In this document: positions 14,321 through 15,632 of the stretch, piece after piece
Layout: the number at the start of each line of letters is the position of its first letter
Position numbering within the stretch: position 1 is the first letter of the stretch
From: Patescibacteria group bacterium UBA918
GTDB taxonomy: Bacteria > Patescibacteriota > Minisyncoccia > Phycocordibacterales > UBA918
Direction of reading: 5' to 3'
DNA: 15,632 nucleotides
NCBI GenBank assembly: GCA_002293845.1
Contig: DBEA01000018.1
Coordinates: 1-15,632 of the forward strand
Program-made: the position numbers and the translations under genes
Notes under the pieces: generated by a model
Seen by the model: the letters and a program-made list of their open reading frames with translations, nothing else
Databases searched by the model: none
What the model was told of the DNA's origin: nothing

Positions 14321-15517
14321 ATGCGAGTCCCATATGCCCAGTCCGTTCACGGCGATCCGGAAATAGAAGCCGTCGTAAAAGTATTGAGAGGCAACACCGC
14401 GCTCGGAGCGAAGGCCGATGAGTTCGAGAAGAAGATCGCCGCACTGTTCGGTAAGACGCACGGTATCATGGTCAACTCCGGTTCTTCGGCCAACCTGCTC
14501 GCGTTCGAAGTGATGGACCTAAAGCCCGGTGACGAGGTGGTCACTCCCCTCCTCACCTTCGGCACCGTCGTCGCTCCCATAGTGCAAAAGGGACTCGTCC
14601 CGGTCTTCGTCGACGTCGAGAAGGACACCTACATCGTCGACCCGACCGCGGTCGAGAAGGCCATCACCGCCAAAACCCGCGTCTTGATGATCCCGTCGCT
14701 TCTCGGCAATATCCCGAATCTCGAAGCGCTTAAGGAGATCGCCTACAAGCACCGCCTCTGGCTGGTGGAAGACTCCTGCGACACGCTCGGTGCCACCTTC
14801 AAAGGTAAGCCGACCGGTGAGTATTCGCACATCACGACTACCAGTTTCTACGGTTCCCACATCATCAACGGCGCGGGCGGCGGCGGCATGATCATGGTCC
14901 ATGATCAACGTCTGGCCGAAAGATTGGTCGTTCTGCGCGGGTGGGGTCGCCGCTCCTCCCTCTACGGAGAAAACGCCTCCTCCGAACTGTTGGAGAATCG
15001 CTTCAACGTGACCCTCGACGGCATCGAATACGACAACAAATTCATCTTTAGCGAGATCGGCTACAATATGCTGCCTCTCGAACTCCAGGCTGCCTTCGCG
15101 CTGGTACAGCTTGAGCGTCTACCCGAATTCGCCAAGGCGCGCAAACAGAACTACGCAGAGCTTCTGGAGTTCTTCAAACGTTACGAGCGTTACTTCATCC
15201 TGCCCAAACAGACCGAAGACAGCGAGACCAACTGGCTCGCTTTCCCGATCATCATCAAGGACGACGCGCCGTTTGGTCGCAAGGAATTCGCCACCTTCCT
15301 CGAATCCCGCGACATTCAGACCCGCCCGATCTTCACGGGAAACGTGCTCAAACAGCCGGCTTTCAAAAACATCGAGCATCGTCTGGCGGCGGCCGGCTAT
15401 CCCGGCACCGATCAGGTGATGCGCGGCGGCATGGTCTTCGCTTGCCACCAAGGTTTGACCGAGGATCAGCGCTCCTATGTTCGCCAGGCGATCAATGATT
15501 TCATCGCTTCGCACTAG
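14321..15517 (+). CDS. rfbH: RfbH-type PMP-dependent sugar 3-dehydratase lacking the [2Fe-2S] cysteines
   Basis: DegT/DnrJ/EryC1-fold protein of 398 residues that follows RfbH (CDP-4-keto-6-deoxyglucose 3-dehydrase, E1) along its whole length: NSGSSANLLA (52-61), GDEVVTPLLTFGT (70-82), VEDSCDTLGA (149-158), RGWGR (206-210), DGIEYDNKF (233-241), IGYNM (246-250), then TRPIFTGNVLKQPAF near the C-terminus. In SFYGSH (175-180) His180 replaces the Schiff-base lysine, the mark of 3-dehydratases (E1, ColD) as opposed to aminotransferases. The E1 iron-sulphur ligands that follow RGWGR are absent; the only cysteines are 153 and 375. The protein is about 40 residues shorter than RfbH at the N-terminus. 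Expected role: removal of the C3 hydroxyl from the RfbG product. Without a cluster and with no E3 reductase gene in view, a ColD-like glutamate-dependent route is possible. A GDP-sugar substrate is the alternative. Confidence 0.88.
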   Translation: MRVPYAQSVHGDPEIEAVVKVLRGNTALGAKADEFEKKIAALFGKTHGIMVNSGSSANLLAFEVMDLKPGDEVVTPLLTFGTVVAPIVQKGLVPVFVDVEKDTYIVDPTAVEKAITAKTRVLMIPSLLGNIPNLEALKEIAYKHRLWLVEDSCDTLGATFKGKPTGEYSHITTTSFYGSHIINGAGGGGMIMVHDQRLAERLVVLRGWGRRSSLYGENASSELLENRFNVTLDGIEYDNKFIFSEIGYNMLPLELQAAFALVQLERLPEFAKARKQNYAELLEFFKRYERYFILPKQTEDSETNWLAFPIIIKDDAPFGRKEFATFLESRDIQTRPIFTGNVLKQPAFKNIEHRLAAAGYPGTDQVMRGGMVFACHQGLTEDQRSYVRQAINDFIASH

Positions 15518-15523
15518 AGACCC

Positions 15524-15550
15524 AAAGGCCGCCTAAGCGGCCTTTGTGTT
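15524..15550 (+). terminator. Rho-independent terminator after the RfbH-like gene
   Basis: A perfect 9-bp stem, AAAGGCCGC (15524-15532) with GCGGCCTTT (15537-15545), has a CTAA loop and is followed by GTGTT. The T tract is short and interrupted, so termination may be partial. Confidence 0.7.
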
Positions 15551-15555
15551 AGAAT
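15547..15555 (+). promoter_or_regulatory. Extended -10 promoter before the RmlC-family gene
   Basis: TGTTAGAAT is a TGn-extended -10 that begins at the tail of the preceding terminator. It predicts +1 near 15562 and a leader of about eight bases before the ATG at 15570. A weak AGG (15558-15560) would then be outside the message. No -35 is recognised. Confidence 0.4.
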
Positions 15556-15569
15556 CCAGGTCTATCGAT

Positions 15570-15632
15570 ATGAACGTGACACCCACCTCGATCGCCGGCG
15601 TCTACCTGATCCAAATGGACCGGTTCGAGACT
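15570..15632 (+). CDS. rfbC: Start of an RmlC-family (dTDP-4-dehydrorhamnose 3,5-epimerase-like) protein, cut by the window edge
   Basis: Only 21 codons are visible. The N-terminal pattern MNVTPTSIAGVYLI, followed by a polar xFE turn, is the usual opening of RmlC/RfbC cupin-fold epimerases. Those enzymes invert C3 and C5 of 4-keto-6-deoxy sugar nucleotides. In the ascarylose pathway an RmlC homologue (AscE) epimerises C5 of the CDP-3,6-dideoxy-4-keto sugar made by E1, so a gene right after an RfbH homologue could do this. A standard RmlC in a dTDP-rhamnose cluster continuing outside the window is equally possible. The call rests on a short stretch. Confidence 0.55.
   Translation, partial: MNVTPTSIAGVYLIQMDRFET

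Overview
The window is a cell-surface polysaccharide locus: nucleotide-sugar synthesis, a Wzx-type flippase and a Wzy/WaaL-type polymerase or ligase, plus the peptidoglycan gene murB. GC is moderate (about half or slightly more by eye), genes are densely packed, and several promoters sit almost on top of their start codons. The protein types (O-antigen-ligase-like protein with C-terminal TPRs, HxGH nucleotidyltransferase with an NGGDR motif, RfbH-like protein without cysteine ligands) remind me of Candidate Phyla Radiation bacteria such as Parcubacteria. That assignment is inference: the window has no rRNA, tRNA or ribosomal marker.

Layout. (1) 36-3298, minus strand: a WaaL/Wzy-like membrane protein with TPRs, overlapping murB by ATGA. 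(2) 3413-7687, plus strand: a 665-residue three-domain fusion (HxGH nucleotidyltransferase, mannose-6-phosphate-isomerase-type cupin, GDP-mannose 4,6-dehydratase), then GDP-L-fucose synthase (fcl) and an AT-richer Wzx flippase. The last two enzyme activities form the GDP-mannose to GDP-L-fucose route. (3) 13595-7762, minus strand: rfbG, rfbF, a class I aminotransferase, an acetolactate-synthase-like ThDP enzyme and an SDR reductase, with junctions of -4, 38, 4 and 9 bases. (4) 13707-15632, plus strand, divergent from rfbG: a Gmm-like Nudix hydrolase with its own terminator, an RfbH-type sugar 3-dehydratase with its own promoter and terminator, and the first 21 codons of an RmlC-family epimerase.

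How they fit. rfbF makes CDP-glucose, rfbG makes CDP-4-keto-6-deoxyglucose, and the RfbH homologue would remove the 3-hydroxyl. The ThDP enzyme could then add a two-carbon unit from pyruvate, as YerE does in yersiniose synthesis, and the SDR could reduce the product. The RmlC homologue could act as a C5 epimerase, as AscE does in ascarylose synthesis. I therefore read regions 3 and 4 as a candidate CDP-3,6-dideoxyhexose or branched-chain sugar pathway. The RfbH homologue has the His that replaces the PLP lysine but none of the [2Fe-2S] cysteines, and no E3-type reductase is visible, so its chemistry may be ColD-like. No glycosyltransferase is present in the window.

Most notable: the trifunctional fusion, the yersiniose-like operon, the cysteine-less RfbH, the start-proximal (leaderless or near-leaderless) promoters, and a slippery A9 run at the rfbG/rfbF junction whose -1 frame joins the two proteins.
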